NCBI GenBank assembly: GCA_029776735.1
Contig: JAKOUL010000029.1
Location: 1 to 48,730 of the forward strand
DNA: 48,730 nt
Direction of reading: 5' to 3'
Source of the DNA: Dictyoglomota bacterium
GTDB lineage: Bacteria; Dictyoglomota; Dictyoglomia; Dictyoglomales; Dictyoglomaceae
Position numbers and translations under genes: made by a program. How positions within the stretch are numbered: the first letter of the stretch is position 1; each line of letters begins with the position of its first letter. This document shows, in pieces, positions 30,845 through 41,358 of the stretch. The notes below the pieces were generated by a model. It had not been told where the DNA came from, did no database searches, and was given only the letters and a program-made list of their open reading frames with translations.

Positions 30845-31103
30845 CTCACTTTGTATGACAGCAGATAAAAAATCTTCTTTCAGACTTTAGTGTCTCTCAA
30901 AGGAACCTATGTATCTTTTCATCTTATCACTATAGATGCATAGTAGAGTTAACAAAAGTAGTAATATAATTCGCAAGAAGTGGTAAAACAGGAAGGTATT
31001 TTCATTTATATTTTCAGGTGTATATAAAGAGGGGGACTTTAGGATAAACCCCAAAGCCCCCCCTAAAATTTAAATTATTTATTTTAAAAAGAAGGCTAAA
31101 AAA
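30845..31103. other. Gene-free stretch between flavin reductase and repeat protein genes
   Basis: 259 bases with no convincing ORF on either strand. The only structure I see is the hairpin at 31030-31064. The rest is AT-rich with many stops. Confidence 0.6.
31030..31064 (-). terminator. Probable intrinsic terminator of the repeat-protein gene
   Basis: Read on the minus strand, a G-run (GGGGGGG) followed by CTTT pairs with AAAG, a G-U step, then CCCCC. The stem is about 10 bp with a loop of roughly 12 bases, and TCTTTATATA follows. The U-tract is imperfect. It begins about 40 bases after the stop of the minus-strand gene. Confidence 0.6.
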
Positions 31104-32342
31104 CTACTGTGGATTTGGTCCTGTATTACCATTTGCATCCATTTTTATTACATATACATCCCATCCACCAGCGCCAAAGGATGCTGTATAACCTGCAACG
31201 ATATAACCACCATCATTTGTTTGTTGTATAGAATTTGCATTATCCTCTCTCTTTCCACCAAAAGTTTTTGTCCATATTTCATCTCCATTTTTATCAAGTT
31301 TTAATACATATACATCCTTATCTCCAACTCCAAAGGAACTTGTATAACCTGCAACGATATAACCACCATCATTTGTCTGCTGTATAGAGTATGCATAATC
31401 ATCATTTTTCCCACCAAAAGTTTTTGTCCACAGTGTATTTCCATTTTCATCAAGTTTTAGTACATATATATCATAGCCTCCAGCTCCAGAAGAACTTGTA
31501 GTACCTGCGACAATATATCCGCCATCTACTACTTGCTGTATGGAATATGCTTTATCATCTCCATTTCCACCATAAGTGTTTTGCCATATTACATTTCCGT
31601 TTGAATCAAGCTTTAATATATATGCATCATTGTTAGTATCAGAAGAATATGTCCAACCTGCAACAATATAACCCCCATCTGTTGTTTGCTGTATGAAGTT
31701 TGAATAATCCTCACCGCTGCCACCATAAGTCTTTTGCCACTCTAACTCTCCACCTTCGTTAAGCTTTAGTACATATACATCATAACCTCCAGCTCCAAAG
31801 GAACCTGTATAACCAGTAGTAATATATCCTCCATCATTTGTCTGCTGTATAGAGTATGCATGATCATAAGATCTTCCACCATAGGTTTTTGTCCACGTTG
31901 CATTTCCACTTGCATCAAGCTTTAATAGATATACTTGATAATTACCAACACTTAAGGAGTATATCCCACCTGCAATGATATAACCACCATCCTTTGTTTG
32001 CTGTATAGATTTTGCATATTCATAATCCTTTTCTCCATAAGCTTTTTGCCATATTACATTTCCATTGGCATCAAGCTTTAATACATATATATCAGAATTA
32101 CTATTATTACCAGCCACAATATATCCACCATCTACTGTTTGCTGTATGGAATTTGCATATTCAATACCACTTCCTCCATAGATCTTTTGCCAGGTTTTAT
32201 TTTGAGTTTCAATGGTTAGGTATGCTATATCTTCAAATTCTTTTACATTTGTCTCCTCATAAGGAGTAACAATAGCTGCAGAAATAGAAACAAAAAGAAG
32301 GAGGAACATTACTAAGAAAAAAAGTTTAAATATCTTTTTCAT
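31104..32342 (-). CDS. Secreted protein of seven ~51-residue repeats (possible beta-propeller)
   Basis: 412 residues. A signal peptide (MKKIFKLFFLVMFLLLFVSI, then a hydrophobic run to about residue 24) is followed by a linker and seven tandem repeats of about 49-52 residues filling residues ~52-412. Each repeat has the pattern W-x-K-x-[YF]-G-G ... SIQQT-x-DGGYI-x-AG ... YVLKLD-x-NG. Seven copies of this length fit a seven-bladed beta-propeller, but that is an inference. No catalytic residues or surface anchor motif can be named; it is probably secreted. AAAGGAGGTG precedes the ATG, with a possible -10 TATAAT at 32385-32380. A terminator-like hairpin follows at 31030-31064. Confidence 0.85.
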   Translation of the reverse strand: MKKIFKLFFLVMFLLLFVSISAAIVTPYEETNVKEFEDIAYLTIETQNKTWQKIYGGSGIEYANSIQQTVDGGYIVAGNNSNSDIYVLKLDANGNVIWQKAYGEKDYEYAKSIQQTKDGGYIIAGGIYSLSVGNYQVYLLKLDASGNATWTKTYGGRSYDHAYSIQQTNDGGYITTGYTGSFGAGGYDVYVLKLNEGGELEWQKTYGGSGEDYSNFIQQTTDGGYIVAGWTYSSDTNNDAYILKLDSNGNVIWQNTYGGNGDDKAYSIQQVVDGGYIVAGTTSSSGAGGYDIYVLKLDENGNTLWTKTFGGKNDDYAYSIQQTNDGGYIVAGYTSSFGVGDKDVYVLKLDKNGDEIWTKTFGGKREDNANSIQQTNDGGYIVAGYTASFGAGGWDVYVIKMDANGNTGPNPQ

Positions 32343-32566
32343 TTGTACACCTCCTTTAATAATTTGTAAGTTAAGTATAATTATAACTCTTTATTAACGA
32401 GCTGTATGTAGAGAATCTTTGGATCTTTAGAGCTTTTTCTCCAAGGTTTGCAACATATTTTAGTAATGGAAATACAGACTTAATTAAAGGATGAGAATTT
32501 AATTAAGAGGAATTATTATCCTTTACAACATTTTAAAATTTTGAGTTTTTAGAAATTCAAAGTAGA
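32343..32566. other. Gene-free stretch between repeat protein gene and tRNA-Val
   Basis: 224 bases. On the minus strand it holds the ribosome binding site and possible TATAAT (32385-32380, with only a weak CATACA -35) of the repeat protein gene. I see no clear terminator after tRNA-Val and no attachment-like direct repeat of the tRNA 3' end. Confidence 0.5.
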
Positions 32567-32642
32567 TGGTGGGCGGAGCAGGATTTGAACCTACGACCTC
32601 CTGCTTGTAAGGCAGGCGCTCTAACCGCTGAGCTATCCGCCC
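32567..32642 (-). tRNA. tRNA-Val (anticodon TAC)
   Basis: 76 bases with encoded CCA and discriminator A. The acceptor stem GGGCGGA/TCCGCCC is perfect. The anticodon loop CTTACAA on a CCTGC/GCAGG stem gives UAC, which reads GUN Val codons. It is the last gene of the Lys-Glu-Val cluster, 4 bases after tRNA-Glu. Confidence 0.97.
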
Positions 32643-32646
32643 ATTT

Positions 32647-32725
32647 TGGCGCCCTCAGGGGGATTCGAACCCCCGTCACCGCCTTGAAAGAGCGATGTCC
32701 TAGTCCAGAGCTAGACGATGAGGGC
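32647..32725 (-). tRNA. tRNA-Glu (anticodon TTC)
   Basis: 79 bases with encoded CCA and discriminator G. The acceptor stem GCCCTCA/TGAGGGC is perfect. The anticodon loop CTTTCAA gives UUC (Glu). The anticodon stem contains two G-U pairs, TCGCT/GGCGG, where most tRNA-Glu have G-C. The T-arm is GGGGG-TTCGAAT-CCCCC. Confidence 0.95.
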
Positions 32726-32734
32726 ACTTTAAAC

Positions 32735-32810
32735 TGGTGAGCCGCACAGGAATCGAACCTGTGACCCCCTGATTAAAAGTCAGGTGCTCTACCGACTGAG
32801 CTAGCGGCCC
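32735..32810 (-). tRNA. tRNA-Lys (anticodon TTT)
   Basis: 76 bases with encoded CCA and discriminator A. The acceptor stem is GGGCCGC/GCGGCTC with a G2-U71 wobble. The anticodon loop CTTTTAA on CCTGA/TCAGG gives UUU (Lys). It is the first gene of the cluster behind the promoter. Confidence 0.97.
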
Positions 32811-32828
32811 GTTTGCCACGAGCAATTT

Positions 32829-32857
32829 TATATACTATAACTTTCCGATTTTGTCAA
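32829..32857 (-). promoter_or_regulatory. Promoter of tRNA-Lys-Glu-Val cluster
   Basis: On the minus strand a consensus TTGACA (32857-32852), 17 bases, TATATA (32834-32829). The -10 ends 18 bases upstream of the tRNA-Lys 5' end. Confidence 0.75.
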
Positions 32858-32997
32858 TAACTTAATTTTTAAAGGTACAGATTAAGTCTGTATTTAACTT
32901 ATTATAAAAGTATTCTACCAAAAAATCTAATGATTTTCAAATACTTCCAAAGAAAACTCTTCTATTAAGTTAATCTCTTTAAGAGTAATAGTTATTC

Positions 32998-33026
32998 TTG
33001 ACAAATCTTATGATAAAATGATAAAT
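32998..33026 (+). promoter_or_regulatory. Promoter of rplU-rpmA-obg operon
   Basis: Consensus TTGACA at 32998-33003, 17 bases, ATAAAT at 33021-33026 (or TAAATT one base later). The leader of about 45 bases contains the inverted repeat ATTAAC (33045-33050) / GTTAAT (33069-33074) around the ribosome binding site. Confidence 0.6.
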
Positions 33027-33079
33027 TGTAATGTCAATTAATTCATTAACGAGTATATCCTTAAGGAGGTTAATAGAAA

Positions 33080-33394
33080 ATGTTTGCTGTTGTAGAAAAG
33101 GGAGGAAAACAGTATAAAGTTTCTGTTGGAAGTGTAATTAATGTAGAGAAATTGGATGCAAAAGTTGGAGACGAAGTCATACTTGATAATGTTTTGCTGG
33201 TGAGTAAAGATGATGAAGTTTTAATAGGTAAACCCTATGTGGATGGTGTTAAAATTATGGCTCAAGTATTGAAACAGGATAAATATCCAAAAGTTACAGT
33301 GTTTAAATTTAAAAGAAAGAAGCACTATAGAAGGAAGTATGGTCATAGGCAACCATTCACTCAGTTATCAATTAAAGAAATTATAATTCCTTAA
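33080..33394 (+). CDS. rplU: 50S ribosomal protein L21
   Basis: 104 residues, standard L21 length. It starts MFAVVEKGGKQYKVSVG and has the conserved C-terminal FKFKRKKHYRRKYGHRQPFT. It is a primary rRNA-binding protein of the large subunit. AAGGAGG lies 10-15 bases before the ATG. Unlike many Firmicutes there is no ysxB/Prp cysteine protease gene between rplU and rpmA. That agrees with the L27 N-terminus, which needs no removal. Confidence 0.97.
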   Translation: MFAVVEKGGKQYKVSVGSVINVEKLDAKVGDEVILDNVLLVSKDDEVLIGKPYVDGVKIMAQVLKQDKYPKVTVFKFKRKKHYRRKYGHRQPFTQLSIKEIIIP

Positions 33395-33414
33395 GGCTCA
33401 GGAGGTGATAAAGT

Positions 33415-35572
<2,158 letters not shown>

Positions 35573-35583
35573 GAGGAATAAAA

Positions 35584-36039
35584 ATGGCAAATGAAGTTTT
35601 AGGTACAGATGTGGTAGTTCAGATAGGTATTATTGTTAAAGATATAGAGAAAGTAGTAGAGGAATATGCAAAAATTTTTGGTGTTGAAAAGCCAGAAATT
35701 ACAATAACAGATATGTATGAAAAGGCGCATACAGAATATAAAGGTGAACCTACCAATGCAAGAGCAAAACTTGCATTTTTTAGAAACTTTAAGAATATAG
35801 AGATTGAATTTATAGAACCTGATGAAAATCCCTCTACTTGGAGAGAATTTTTAGAAACTCATGGGGAAGGAATACACCATCTTGGATTCTCTATCAAAGG
35901 GACTAATCAAGTAATAGAAAGATTTAAAATGCAAGGTATAGATGTAGCTCAGAATGGAGACTATGAGGGTGGAAGATATACTTATCTTGAAAGTTTTGGA
36001 AAATTAAAATTTATCATTGAACTTTTAGAGAATTTTTAG
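35584..36039 (+). CDS. VOC/glyoxalase-fold protein, methylmalonyl-CoA epimerase-like
   Basis: 151 residues with the paired beta-alpha-beta-beta-beta modules of the vicinal oxygen chelate superfamily: VVQIGIIVKDIEKVVEEYAKIFG at the N-terminus and GEGIHHLGFSIKG in the second half. HHLGF with a downstream Glu (KFIIELLE) offers metal ligands, as in methylmalonyl-CoA epimerase. No mutase genes are nearby to support that exact activity, so it stays a VOC-family call. AGGAGG precedes the ATG; it is in the nadD operon with the ThuA-like gene 3 bases after. Confidence 0.75.
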   Translation: MANEVLGTDVVVQIGIIVKDIEKVVEEYAKIFGVEKPEITITDMYEKAHTEYKGEPTNARAKLAFFRNFKNIEIEFIEPDENPSTWREFLETHGEGIHHLGFSIKGTNQVIERFKMQGIDVAQNGDYEGGRYTYLESFGKLKFIIELLENF

Positions 36040-36042
36040 GGT

Positions 36043-36678
36043 ATGAGAAAAATAACTGCTCTTTTAGGAGATTTTTATCATCCGGAAGAATATTTCAAAG
36101 AAGCTTTAGATTATGTTGTGAATGATGAAGCTTTAAAAGATGTTAAGTTAAGCTGCATAAATATCTCTGAATTTTTGAGTAATATACAAGAGAAGCCTAA
36201 TATGATTATTATTGGTAGAGAAAACAAGATTGAGCCTACTAAAGAGGATTCAGAGATCTGGATGAATAGCGAGATTGAAGTGGCTATTTTAAATTATGTA
36301 AAAGATGGTGGAATTATTTTTGCTTGGCATTCTGGACTTGCATCTTATGATCCAGAAGGTATTTATGTAAAAGATATTCTGAGGGGATATTTTAAATATC
36401 ATCCTGAAAAGAAAATGGTAAAGTATTATGGAAAGCTTTTTGAAAAAGATAAAAATATAGAGTTTCAACTTATAGATGAACATTATTTTGTGCATTGTGA
36501 TGAGGAGAGAACAAATGTATTCCTTTTCTCTGAATCTGAAGATGGGAAATCTGTGGCAGGATGGTACCATAATTATGAAAAGGGAAAGATAATATGTTTA
36601 ACTCCTGCTCATAATGAGTCGTTAAAAGATGAAAATTTTAGGATTTTCCTAAAAGAATTGATAAAATGGCTAATATAA
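36043..36678 (+). CDS. ThuA-like (class I GATase-fold) protein
   Basis: 211 residues resembling the ThuA/trehalose-utilisation family. Key segments are KDGGIIFAWHSGLASYD, where ThuA proteins have a conserved G-G-x-x-x-x-H-S/A-G, and GWYHNYEKGKIICLTPAHN near the C-terminus. The fold is that of glutamine amidotransferases, but the catalytic Cys is absent. ThuA members act on sugars such as keto-trehalose in some bacteria; the substrate here is unknown. It lies directly after the VOC gene, and its end overlaps the prenyl synthase gene by 13 bases. Confidence 0.7.
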   Translation: MRKITALLGDFYHPEEYFKEALDYVVNDEALKDVKLSCINISEFLSNIQEKPNMIIIGRENKIEPTKEDSEIWMNSEIEVAILNYVKDGGIIFAWHSGLASYDPEGIYVKDILRGYFKYHPEKKMVKYYGKLFEKDKNIEFQLIDEHYFVHCDEERTNVFLFSESEDGKSVAGWYHNYEKGKIICLTPAHNESLKDENFRIFLKELIKWLI

Positions 36679-37700
36679 ACAATTCGCAAGAGTACTTATT
36701 ACTTATTGAAGAAAGATTACGACAAAATTGGGATAAATTTTCTTCTGAAATTCCCATCCACTTTCTTACTGCTTATCATATGGGATGGGTTGATGAAAAC
36801 TTTCAGCCTTTAGAGAATATCAAGGGAGGGAAAAGGTTAAGACCTCTTTTTTGTGTTTTGATAAATCAGGCCTTGAATGGTATTCTTGATGATGCTTTAG
36901 ATATAGGTTCTGCTCTTGAATTTCTTCATAATTTTTCGTTAGTGCATGATGATATACAAGATAGGGATGAAAAAAGACATGGGAAATGGACAGTATGGAA
37001 GATATGGGGAGAGGCTCAAGCTATAAATGTTGGAGATCTTCTATTTAACTTAGCCTTTCAAATTCTTGCAAATTTGAGTTCACCTTTACTTGTTTCTAAA
37101 TCTATACAAGAAGTAACTCATACTATTCAGGAGCTTATTGAAGGGCAATATTTAGATTTGAGCTTTGAACAGAAAAAGGAAGTATCTTTAAAAGAGTATA
37201 TGCAGATGATAGATAAAAAAACAGCAAAGCTTTTTGCAACATGTTTTTATCTTGGCGCTTTTTCAGCCACTTATAAAGATGAGATCTCAAAAGAATTTCA
37301 AGAGATAGGAGAAAAATTTGGTCTCTGCTTTCAGATAGCTGATGATGCCATGGGAATATGGGGAAATCCTGATAAGACAGGGAAAAATTCTCTTGCGGAT
37401 CTTTGGAGAAGAAAGAAGACATATCCTATTTTATATACCTATTCAGAAGCATCAGATAAGGAGAGACTAAAAATAGAAGAAATCTGGAGTAAGGAATATT
37501 TAACTGATCAGGATATATATGATCTTATTGAACTTATTGAGGATAAAAGGGCAAAGGAAGCTACTTTTAACCTTATAGAGAAATTTTTTAATGGGAGTTA
37601 TAAAAAGCTCTTATCTTTTGAAAGAGTGTATGATATCTCTTTAATAAAAGAAATTTTTGAAAATTACTATGATCTAATTTTTTCTATCCAAAGGTCATAA
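36666..37700 (+). CDS. Polyprenyl (geranylgeranyl/farnesyl-type) diphosphate synthase
   Basis: 344 residues, trans-isoprenyl diphosphate synthase. Visible are GGKRLRP, the first Asp-rich motif VHDDIQDRDEKRHG, and the second motif QIADDAMGIWGNPDKTGK, in which the third acidic position is Gly rather than Asp, as in several archaeal-type GGPP synthases. It condenses isopentenyl diphosphate with allylic primers; product length is not readable with confidence. Its 3' end overlaps the convergent yaaC-like gene by 34 bases. Confidence 0.88.
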   Translation: MANINNSQEYLLLIEERLRQNWDKFSSEIPIHFLTAYHMGWVDENFQPLENIKGGKRLRPLFCVLINQALNGILDDALDIGSALEFLHNFSLVHDDIQDRDEKRHGKWTVWKIWGEAQAINVGDLLFNLAFQILANLSSPLLVSKSIQEVTHTIQELIEGQYLDLSFEQKKEVSLKEYMQMIDKKTAKLFATCFYLGAFSATYKDEISKEFQEIGEKFGLCFQIADDAMGIWGNPDKTGKNSLADLWRRKKTYPILYTYSEASDKERLKIEEIWSKEYLTDQDIYDLIELIEDKRAKEATFNLIEKFFNGSYKKLLSFERVYDISLIKEIFENYYDLIFSIQRS

Positions 37701-38281
37701 ACGTCTTTTCCTACATTTTTTAAATAGCTTTTAAGTTCTTTAGAAAATACTGAGTTTTCATAAGCCCATCCCCATTTTTGAGGTTCATATCTTGAGAGCA
37801 TGCTGAGAAGAAATAAAATAAGATAGTGCACTGCTAATGGATCTAAGGAGGTTTTTCTATTTAAATAGGTAAAAAGCTCTCCAAGGGTATATTTTTCTCC
37901 TTCAGGAAGTGCAAAACGTGATATGGATTTATAAAATGTAGGGAAAAGTCCCTTTTCTTTTATTAAGACTGTTTCTACTCTTGGATCGTAGTTTTTATTC
38001 CAATCTACAGATTTTTCCCCTGCAACCCTTACTGTTAGTCCGTGGAGTACTTCTCTTGGAATGATTTTATTCTTCTTTAGAATTATAATTTTTGAAAGGG
38101 CTACGAGTCCGTAGAAATATAGAGTAGGGGAGACAAAAAAATCAGATCTTTCTGCAGTTTCAAAATTACTTTTTGCTTGAATAAGGGTATAATGCACAAA
38201 AAAACGCTCTCCCTCACTCAAATTTTGAGGCAGCTCTTTCTCCATCTCTATGAGCTTTTTGTATGGAGAACGCAAAATCAT
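37667..38281 (-). CDS. YaaC-like protein
   Basis: 204 residues, mostly helical by composition. The pattern (HYTLIQAKSNFETAERSDFFVSPTLYFYGLVALSK, then HGLTVR and GLFPTFY) resembles the YaaC family of Firmicutes, for which no function is established. There is no signal peptide or membrane segment. It starts 6 bases after gltX on the same strand. Its last 34 bases lie inside the convergent prenyl synthase gene. Confidence 0.6.
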   Translation of the reverse strand: MILRSPYKKLIEMEKELPQNLSEGERFFVHYTLIQAKSNFETAERSDFFVSPTLYFYGLVALSKIIILKKNKIIPREVLHGLTVRVAGEKSVDWNKNYDPRVETVLIKEKGLFPTFYKSISRFALPEGEKYTLGELFTYLNRKTSLDPLAVHYLILFLLSMLSRYEPQKWGWAYENSVFSKELKSYLKNVGKDVYDLWIEKIRS

Positions 38282-38287
38282 AAGATT

Positions 38288-39721
38288 TTAAATATTTTTT
38301 AGAAACTCTATGAATTTTTCCAATCTTTTTGTTACTCTATCTTTCCCAAGGATCTCTACAAGCTCATATAAGCTTGGTCCAACAGTCTTATTAGTAAGTG
38401 CGACTCTAATAGGATGTATTAGATTTTTAGTGGGAATTTGCATACTTTCTGCAAGACTCCTTAAAGAACTCTCAAGATTTTGAGCTGTGAACTCTTCCAA
38501 TTTTTCCCATTCTTCTTTAATTTTTTGAAGGTATATATGGGTATCAAGATGCTTACAAACCTTTTTTACTGTTTCCAAATCATAATCTAAGTCTTCTAAG
38601 AAAAAGTAGTCTGCATATTCTTTAATCTGAGAGAGAGTTTTGAGTCTTTCTTGAAGGATTGATACTACTTTTAAATAATAATTTCTTTCTAAGTTTTCTT
38701 TTTTAAACCATTCCGTCTCTTCAAGAAATGGAAGAGTAAGTTCAGCAAGTTTTTCTACTGAAAGCCTTCTTATATGTTGAGTGTTTATCCAATCTAATTT
38801 TGTGATATCAAAAATTCCAGGATTCTTTGTTACTTTATGTATATCAAAAAGCTCTATGAGTTCTTCTATAGTATAAATCTCTCTATTTTCTTCGGGAGTC
38901 CATCCCAGTAGTGCTAAGTAGTTTACTAAAGCTTCAGGTAGATATCCCATTTTTCTATATTCAGTGATAGAAGTTTCCCCATGTCTTTTAGAAAGTTTTG
39001 AGCGATCTGGTCCTAAGAGAAGAGGTAGATGAGCAAATTCTGGAGGGTTCCAACCTAAGGCGTTATATATAAAAAGCTGTTTTGGAGTATTTGATATATG
39101 ATCCTCGCCTCTTATTACGTGGGTTATTCCCATGGTATAGTCATCTACTACCACTGCAAAGTTATAGGTAGGGATCCTATCAGATTTCATAATAACAAAA
39201 TCTCCAATATCTTCATTATTAAATTCTATATCACCACGAATAATATCTGAGAATACTGTTTTTCCCTCTGGTACAAGAAGTCTTATTACAGGTTTTCTTC
39301 CTTCTCTTTCATATCTTGTCCTTTCCTCATCAGTAAGATATAAACATTTTCTATCATATTTGGGTGGTTTTTTTTGAGCTAAAGCTTCTTTTCTTCTTTC
39401 TTCTAATTCTTCAGGTGTACAATAGCAATAGTAGGCGGCACCTATCCTTAAAAGTTCATCAGCATATTTCTTATAAAGATCTAATCTTTGAGTTTGGTAA
39501 TAAGGACCTTCATCCCATACAAGGCCAAGCCATTTTAATCCTTCTAAGATGTTCTCCTCATATTCTTTTGAGGATCTTAGAATATCTGTATCTTCAATTC
39601 TTAAAATGAATTTACCTTTATTATGTCTCGCAAAAAGCCAATTAAAAAGAGCAGTATGTGCAGTTCCTACATGAAGATAACCTGTGGGACTTGGAGCAAT
39701 TCTTACTCTTATACTATTCAT
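38288..39721 (-). CDS. gltX: Glutamate-tRNA ligase
   Basis: 477 residues, class I synthetase. The HIGH motif appears as [19 protein letters not shown], and the KMSKS motif as [19 protein letters not shown] and [19 protein letters not shown] are conserved. A C-terminal helical anticodon-binding domain occupies about 320-477. It charges tRNA-Glu; whether it also misacylates tRNA-Gln depends on gatCAB elsewhere. It lies between osmC and yaaC-like on the minus strand. Confidence 0.97.
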   Translation of the reverse strand: MNSIRVRIAPSPTGYLHVGTAHTALFNWLFARHNKGKFILRIEDTDILRSSKEYEENILEGLKWLGLVWDEGPYYQTQRLDLYKKYADELLRIGAAYYCYCTPEELEERRKEALAQKKPPKYDRKCLYLTDEERTRYEREGRKPVIRLLVPEGKTVFSDIIRGDIEFNNEDIGDFVIMKSDRIPTYNFAVVVDDYTMGITHVIRGEDHISNTPKQLFIYNALGWNPPEFAHLPLLLGPDRSKLSKRHGETSITEYRKMGYLPEALVNYLALLGWTPEENREIYTIEELIELFDIHKVTKNPGIFDITKLDWINTQHIRRLSVEKLAELTLPFLEETEWFKKENLERNYYLKVVSILQERLKTLSQIKEYADYFFLEDLDYDLETVKKVCKHLDTHIYLQKIKEEWEKLEEFTAQNLESSLRSLAESMQIPTKNLIHPIRVALTNKTVGPSLYELVEILGKDRVTKRLEKFIEFLKNI

Positions 39722-39744
39722 AATTACAGTTTTTAACTCCTTTC

Positions 39745-40155
39745 TTAGAGTATTTTATAAGAATATGTAATCTCTGCTTTACCTCTTAACATTGCAGATA
39801 CTGAACAGTATTTATTTTGGGAGAGATCTATCGCTTTTTTAATATTTTCTTCTTTTAGATCTTCTCCTTTAAATACATACTCTATATGTATCTTTGTATA
39901 TATCTTAGGATGCTCTTGAGCTCTTTCTGCAGAGATATTTATTTCAAAAGATTCTATTTTCTCTTTCATTTTATTTAATATGGATATCACATCCATACCT
40001 GTGCATCCACCTAAAGCAACCAAAATAAGTTCCATGGGGGTTGGTCCTTCATTATCCCCACCATGTTCTGGGATGGAGTCCATTATAATGGTGAAATTAG
40101 AAGGAGTAACTCCTTTAAATTTCATCTTTCCATCCCATGTTATTTTTGTCTCCAT
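39745..40155 (-). CDS. OsmC/Ohr-family protein
   Basis: 136 residues, OsmC-like fold. The Cys motifs are partly as expected: [22 protein letters not shown] supplies the first Cys and [12 protein letters not shown] the second, both positions used by OsmC/Ohr peroxidases. The YhfA-like subgroup has the same length. The likely role is thiol-dependent reduction of organic hydroperoxides. It starts after AAGGAGAAGG and has its own promoter, divergent from the pgi/pmi operon. Confidence 0.88.
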   Translation of the reverse strand: METKITWDGKMKFKGVTPSNFTIIMDSIPEHGGDNEGPTPMELILVALGGCTGMDVISILNKMKEKIESFEINISAERAQEHPKIYTKIHIEYVFKGEDLKEENIKKAIDLSQNKYCSVSAMLRGKAEITYSYKIL

Positions 40156-40194
40156 TTTTCCTTCTCCTTTTTTATAGAGTTTAAATACTTTTAA

Positions 40195-40222
40195 AGTATA
40201 CAGAGTAATGAATTATTGTCAA
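40195..40222 (-). promoter_or_regulatory. Promoter of osmC-gltX-yaaC
   Basis: On the minus strand TTGACA (40222-40217), 16 bases, TATACT (40200-40195). The -35 occupies nearly the same base pairs as the -35 of the divergent promoter. Confidence 0.7.
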
Positions 40223-40244
40223 TGCTTTAATTATAAGCTAAAAT
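40216..40244 (+). promoter_or_regulatory. Promoter of the pgi/pmi operon
   Basis: TTGTCA (40216-40221), 17 bases, TAAAAT (40239-40244). The ATG follows about 43 bases later with GAGGAGG upstream. Confidence 0.7.
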
Positions 40245-40287
40245 AACATAATAAACAAAAATAAATCTTATTTAGAGGAGGAGAAAA

Positions 40288-41358
40288 ATGGTTGAAAAAT
40301 TAGACCAGATAGCGGAGCTTAACAAATTAGATCCAAAAGGGATGCACGCTGCAGTATATCATCTTCCAGAACAGATAGAGAAAGCTGCAGAAGCAGCTTA
40401 TAATGCTCCTATTAAGAATATATCTAACAAAATAGATAAGGTACTTGCACTTGGTATGGGTGGTTCAGCTATCGCTGGAGATATACTTCAAAGTATTCTT
40501 TTTAAAGAAGCAAAATTTCCTGTATATGTAAATAGAGATTATGATCTACCAAACTGGGTGGATAATAAAACTTTAGTTTTTGCAATAAGTTATTCTGGAA
40601 ATACGGTAGAAACTTTGAACTCAGCTAAGCTTTCCTATGGGAGGGGAGCATCAGTAGTAGCAGTAACTAGTGGAGGAAATCTAAAAGAATATGCAAAGGA
40701 TAAAAATCTTACTTTAGTAGAAATTCCATCAGGAATGGCTCCAAGGGCAGCCATAGGTTACGTGACTATTCCTCTATTTGTAATTTTGGAAAGATTAGGG
40801 CTTATACATCCTCAAAAAGAGGTAATTAATGAGACTATTGAGTACCTTAAAAAATCCCGAGAGAATTTCAAAATTGAAGTTCCTACCGAAGGAAATATTG
40901 CTAAAAAAGTTGCAAAAATGATGTTTAAACATATACCAGTAGTATATGCTGTAGAGGAGAAATGGAAGGTAGCTGCTTATAGGTGGAAGTGTCAGATAAA
41001 TGAAAATGCTAAATATCCTGGATTTTATCATTTCTTTCCAGAGCTGAATCATAATGAGATTATGTCATGGGAAGCAGCAGATGACGTTATTAAGCCTTTA
41101 GTACTAATATTTCTCTATACTTCTTTAGAAGGTGAGATGAAAGTAAGAGTAGACTTTATGCAGGAAAAAATTTCAGCAAGAGGTGTCCCTATATTCCTAT
41201 GGCAAGCAGAAGGTAAATCTCCATTAACACAATACTTCTCTCTTACTTATCTTGGGGACTTTGCAACAGTATATCTTGCTTATCTTGCAGATAAGGATCC
41301 TTCCTCTATAGGATATATTAATGAGCTTAAACTTAGAATTGGCCAAAGCTTAAGTTGA
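40288..41358 (+). CDS. Bifunctional phosphoglucose/phosphomannose isomerase
   Basis: 356 residues with two SIS sugar-isomerase subdomains. ALGMGGSAIAGDIL and AISYSGNTVETLNS are the N-terminal phosphosugar-binding motifs, PGFYHFFPELNHNEIMSWE carries the catalytic Glu and His, and the C-terminus matches the archaeal/thermophile PGI/PMI family. It interconverts glucose-6-P, mannose-6-P and fructose-6-P. It is the first gene behind its own promoter and overlaps the next gene by 4 bases (TTGA). Confidence 0.92.
   Translation: MVEKLDQIAELNKLDPKGMHAAVYHLPEQIEKAAEAAYNAPIKNISNKIDKVLALGMGGSAIAGDILQSILFKEAKFPVYVNRDYDLPNWVDNKTLVFAISYSGNTVETLNSAKLSYGRGASVVAVTSGGNLKEYAKDKNLTLVEIPSGMAPRAAIGYVTIPLFVILERLGLIHPQKEVINETIEYLKKSRENFKIEVPTEGNIAKKVAKMMFKHIPVVYAVEEKWKVAAYRWKCQINENAKYPGFYHFFPELNHNEIMSWEAADDVIKPLVLIFLYTSLEGEMKVRVDFMQEKISARGVPIFLWQAEGKSPLTQYFSLTYLGDFATVYLAYLADKDPSSIGYINELKLRIGQSLS

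Noticed and set aside
31104..32342. CRISPR array suggested by regular repeats
   Set aside because: The repeats are ~150 bp, diverged and in frame within a coding sequence with a signal peptide; there are no short identical repeats with unique spacers.
32343..32566. Phage or island attachment site at the 3' end of tRNA-Val
   Set aside because: I found no direct repeat of the tRNA 3' end in the segment and no integrase or transposase remnant.
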